Shown here: positions 60,414 to 64,000 of the stretch, one piece after another
Position numbering within the stretch: position 1 is the stretch's first letter
How the letters are laid out: each line of letters starts with the position of its first letter
DNA from: Metallyticus violacea
Taxonomy: Eukaryota > Arthropoda > Insecta > Mantodea > Metallyticidae
Direction of reading: 5' to 3'
NCBI GenBank assembly: GCA_030762175.1
Contig: CM060842.1
Span: 45,292,001 to 45,356,000 of the forward strand
Length of the DNA: 64,000 nucleotides
Notes under the pieces: generated by a model
Databases searched by the model: none
What the model was told of the DNA's origin: nothing
The model's input: the letters and a program-made list of their open reading frames with translations, nothing else
Position numbers and translations under genes: made by a program

Positions 60414-61024
60414 ATGGATGGTTCTGAAGTGAATCTCTAAGAAAGAATAAGAGGAAATACTGAAGATTATGCTCAAGAGAAGAGAGAAAGATCTCGTTTA
60501 GCTGGGATGGAGCATGTTACGAACACCAAAAAACCAGGCCGTTTGCAGCTGCCAGCTGAAGTGCACAAATAAATGTTCTGGTGTTGATAAAATAGATATG
60601 CTATCACAGAGACTTGGGGATCTACTGAAAACGATCAAGATGCCTTTCTGATGGGAATAATGGAGAGTAAACCGGTGCAGAGAAGACAGTACACAGACAA
60701 GAACATCGTCATTTATCTTTCGTATGCTATTAGGTTGAGAACAATTCGTGTTTGTAAACAAATACTTCTGAATGTGTATGCTGTCTCTAGGAAAACCATA
60801 TATCGCCTAACATCCCTGCTATTTCAAAGACAGTCTCCTGTTAATATACATGGGAAGCATGTTAATCAAGTAATGCAGTCCCTGAAGCAGCACTGTAAAA
60901 TAGATCAACATATCAGAGCATTTCCTAGACGCCAAAACATTACTCAAACAAACCTCACATATACTCCCAACTTAATGTTAAAAAGACGTATCAGCTCTTC
61001 TGTAATGAAAAAAATCTACTCTTA
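60414..61024 (+). pseudogene. Relic of an unnamed arthropod transposase-like family
   Basis: Across shifts the order is a Lys/Arg-rich start (RKRRN...), a Cys piece (QLKCTNKCSG), LGDL, then from 60651 MGIMESKPVQRRQYTDKN, IRVCKQILLNVYAVSRKTIY, RGKH-like HGKH, and IRAFPRRQN, ending near KKIYS. I recognise this layout ('VCK..FL...G.....+', 'GKH', 'I.SFPRRxSHYSR', 'L....MY..Y') from a large group of repetitive, uncharacterised proteins in insect genomes that behave like transposases. I cannot name its superfamily. The copy lacks the later catalytic part and has stops upstream, so it is dead. Confidence 0.55.
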
Positions 61025-61146
61025 ATCTGACTCCAGAGAATGCTCTAATTTTTCTCCAGTGCACTTATACAACAGTGTCACCACTTTAACTTATAAAATG
61101 AAAAAGTTGAAACAAATATCATTACAGTCTTGAAAGTAATATTTTC

Positions 61147-61148
<2 letters not shown>

Positions 61149-61194
<46 letters not shown>
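61149..61194. repeat. poly(T) tract, 46 bp
   Basis: The longest homopolymer in the window. No SINE body flanks it, so its origin is unclear; sequencing length error is possible. Confidence 0.9.
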
Positions 61195-61197
<3 letters not shown>

Positions 61198-62149
61198 CCC
61201 AGAGCTACTGCACAATATGAGTTATAATATTGTATCTGTGCTATTTTAAAGCGGTAGTAGTAACTTCATTTCTTCCTATTTCATTTTCCTCAACGTGGTA
61301 GTTGGTAAAACAACACTGGCAGAGTTTGCTAATAAACTATCACTTGGCTTACCTGCTTGCTAAATTCTCGGTTTTTTCTTGTCAGAATAAAGCTTTAAAG
61401 GCTTGTTATTACATCACTTGCCACACTATCCCCTGGTATTCTGTTAACTGCAGTGCATGCAATTCCTTAACGTTGCCTTTTCGAGACTTCCAAGTCTTAT
61501 CTTACTTTGATCCTGAAGTAAACAAAAGACACCAGCAACCATAATCTGCTCTCTAGTCGGGGCGTTCATTCCATCCCAGGAGGCATCAAAGCGAGCGGAA
61601 GTTCTTTGAAATATAAACATGCCCACCCTCTAGTCTTGCAGGCTGAGCTTCTTCAAGAGAAGCGAAGTTACAAAATACCTTCGCTCTTCCCCTCAGTGCA
61701 TTCTAGGGAGCAAAGGTAACACGCACATGTTTTAGTTATAAGGAGAGTTATCAACTAAGACACCTGCAAAAAATGTTTGTTACTATAATAACGCGTTACC
61801 AGCATGTAAGAATAAGAATAAATTTATTGATCATTAATATGATTATATAAACATATTTATTTATTTAACTGTATGTAATTATCTGCTGAACCCTTCTTGG
61901 AAAGGAACTGACAAAATGCCTTTATTCAGAGGTCTAAAACAGTTACGTTAATATTCTGTATTCAAACTGTAGCAAATAACATAAAGTAGCCAATGTTTAG
62001 GAAATACACTAGCATTTACTGCGTTTCAATCAATTTTTACACTAGATTACGCACAAAACTTCTATTATGGAATGTAAGTCTCTGGCGCTTTGAGCTCAAG
62101 AGATCCTTATATTGGGGAAAATACGTTCATCGTTTACTGAAACTAATGA
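61195..62149. other. Non-coding stretch
   Basis: No gene recognised; frames at 61302-61544 and 61444-61626 overlap on opposite strands and have no domain. Confidence 0.45.
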
Positions 62150-63345
62150 AGCTTATTTTATAAAAACATGGAAAGGAAGTGTGTTGGAGGTTGCAAAGGC
62201 TTCCACATTGTGATAGTTCCTCAAAATGAATTCAAGTTTGACTTTGACAAATCCGTCAAGTTGTCCCTCAAAGTTATCAACTTCTTTCTGTTCCTTTTCC
62301 AGGTTTTTTTTTTTTTTTTTTTTTTTTTCCCCTTCCTAAACTCTTAGTCACACGGGGCAAATATCTGTAACCATATAGTGTGAACAGTTCCAACTCTAGG
62401 TCTTTGTTCAGCAATTGTTGGGCATGTTTGATGACTGTTGCATCCATTGAATCTGGAGCACATATGAAGCTTTTTTCGAAGTTTTCACACAAGAAAACTA
62501 CACTCCGTATCCAAGATAACCTGTATTTGACAGGGGATTGTGGTAGATGGAGCCCAGTACAAAAGTATGATTTGATGCCTTGATAAGAATCTTCTTTAGT
62601 AGTCATTTACCCTGTTATGTTTTTTCCTGACTCTCTCACAAACACGTCCATGTGTAATGCATCGTCACATAGTTAAGGTTGGAGTACACACCTTCAGTTT
62701 TCGGAAAGCCGAAAGCATGTAGTGTGATCAGTCACCACAACTTTGACTTTTTTGCACTGTATACCCTCCTGCCATACGGTTTCAAGCATGGATCATTGAA
62801 TGACTGCACTCATTTGTCTTCTCTCACTTGTCTTCTAACACCTCAAAGATCATGATATTTTACTCTCTTATCAGCACAATCAATATATATCTTTCAATAG
62901 TTTCATCTATGAATCCCATCTCTTGTTATTTTCTCGAAAACATTCTCATAAATTGACTTTATGTATTTTTTTCTCACGGCGCTCTCATCCTGTACTGGCC
63001 TTTGTTTATACTTCTACATGAATGGTTTGAATGCAGGATTGTTGACCTTGTTAATTGGAATTCCTATAGCAAGATCGACAGAGAACTAACTCGATGACTG
63101 CTGCTTTTCAAATCATAAAGTGAAGGCACGTATCAAGATAGTTTGCTTAGATTGCGACTTATGGAGTTAAACATTCTTCGCGTGCTTTATGTACTGGATG
63201 TGCTGATTAATTTTGGCTTTTTGATGCTTCTCATCGGTCGCAATATCAGATAGTACATCAAAGAATTAGAATTAGTTTCAATTAATTGTCTCTTGAATTT
63301 TTCTGAAAGTGCATGTAACTCTGGTTTTTGAACTTTCGGCATGAT
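62150..63345 (-). pseudogene. hAT-like (CGGBP1-like group) transposase, long decayed copy
   Basis: The start is at 63342 (MPKVQKPELHALSEKFKRQL). Blocks then follow on the minus strand in different frames: a half zinc finger (DIATDEKHQKAKINQHIQYI then KHAKNV; the His pair is kept but the Cys pair is lost), RPVQDESAVRKKYIKSIYEN, a V(V)TDH block, then from 62577 SPVKYRLSWI, CENFEK, DSMDATVIKHAQQLLNKDL, and last VKVKLEFILRNYHNVEAFAT near 62200. This is the family's normal order. A T run at 62304-62328 splits the sequence near TKSLGR. The C-terminal YAPLT dimerisation block is missing. Many stops and shifts make it inactive. The family also includes vertebrate CGGBP1, a domesticated hAT relative. 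Confidence 0.72.
62304..62328. repeat. poly(T) run inside the hAT relic
   Basis: A 25 bp T run, read as poly(Lys) on the coding strand. It sits between recognisable transposase blocks, so it is an expansion or a retroposed-tail insertion after the element landed. Confidence 0.85.
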
Positions 63346-64000
63346 AGAATACTCAGAACTGCAACAACAGAAGCTCAATCAAATAGAGCAACTAGAGATA
63401 TGAGCCTTCTTAATTAAAAATGTCACGGACCTCACAGAGAACTGCGGTTCCGGGGAGTAACTTTAATTGAAATTTGTGTTTTTTCTTGCAGGTTTTGCTG
63501 CATTAACTTGTTTCGCGATAATGACAGTTATAGTTTAGCACCATATATATTCAATAATATATTAACTTGGAAACTATTGAACCTGCAAATTTATAAATAC
63601 TTTTATAGCTCTCGTTCTTCTCTACAAAATTAGGCGATATTATAGACTTTTATGTAGGTTCTCAAAAAGTGTACAATTTGTTTATTATGCTGCTCAATAA
63701 GAGTGCAAATAATTTATTTTTCCGCCCAATATTTTAACAAAACATTAAAGAAAATTGTTAAAGAAGGTACTGAAGCACCAAAGATGTGAAAAGGGATAAA
63801 TATGATAATATCACCAAAAGGCTTGAAAACGTGTAATAAAATTTGTCTGTTTCGTTTCATTTCATATCCTAAAACATGTCTCAATTATCGGTATGAACGC
63901 AGGTATATTCTTGTAAAGGTGCTGCACCATAAATTCTGTTTCTTACTCGTCACAAAAAACCCAAATATAATGATGAAGATTTCTCTGCAAAAACGATGGA
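63346..64000. other. AT-rich end of the window
   Basis: No feature recognised. It may hold the 5' terminal repeat of the hAT copy, which I could not identify. Confidence 0.4.

Noticed and set aside
1..64000. CRISPR array, bacterial operon, rRNA cluster, organelle insert or endogenous virus
   Set aside because: No regularly spaced identical repeats, no rRNA or mitochondrial gene motifs and no viral structural or replicase motifs were seen on either strand.

Overview
The window looks like nuclear DNA of a large, repeat-rich arthropod genome, most likely an insect. It is strongly AT-rich and has long A/T homopolymers and many (AT)n tracts. It carries tRNA-headed SINEs and many decayed copies of animal DNA transposons (mariner, hAT) and non-LTR retrotransposons. 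I see no bacterial-type operon, rRNA gene, CRISPR array or bacteriophage gene. The longest open frames are about 150-220 codons. The longest is a retrotransposon relic, and most others fall in simple-sequence or non-coding DNA. I find no host protein-coding gene I can defend, so the window is best read as intergenic DNA or the inside of a very large intron. The species cannot be fixed from sequence alone.

Layout. 1-7 kb: non-coding DNA with two family-B SINEs, a hAT-like transposase remnant (3.9-4.2 kb) and two family-A SINEs with clean target-site duplications. 7-14 kb: a GATA-type palindrome, a tRNA-like head, two mariner relics and a B-like SINE. 14.6-15.6 kb: a complete but internally deleted mariner (both terminal repeats kept), with a SINE inside it and another abutting it. 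17-31 kb: family A and B SINEs, a possible RTE-type relic, a hAT C-terminus, a non-LTR 3' end with a (TGTA)n-like tail, and a mariner 3' end. 31-46 kb: mostly anonymous AT-rich DNA with two B SINEs, one mariner remnant and microsatellites. 46.8-48.0 kb: a hAT-type non-autonomous element holding two SINEs. 49.9-56.9 kb: another family-D SINE, a TCGATTA-rich cluster pair, two mariner copies about 1 kb apart, and a SINE inserted beside or inside the first. 57-64 kb: anonymous DNA, a relic of an unnamed arthropod transposase-like family (60.4-61.0 kb) and the longest hAT-like pseudogene (62.15-63.34 kb).

Function. Every recognisable gene is mobile-element derived and every one is broken by stops, frameshifts, deletions or lost catalytic residues. 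Nothing here works together as a pathway. What can be read is a history of insertions: SINEs inside mariner and hAT elements give relative ages, and several SINEs keep 8-12 bp duplications. SINE family names A, B and D are labels for this report. Family assignments come from recognising motifs by eye, with no database search. I looked for a new biological system and do not see one. The most interesting material is the SINE families, the deleted mariner with intact ends, the hAT non-autonomous element and the unnamed transposase family.
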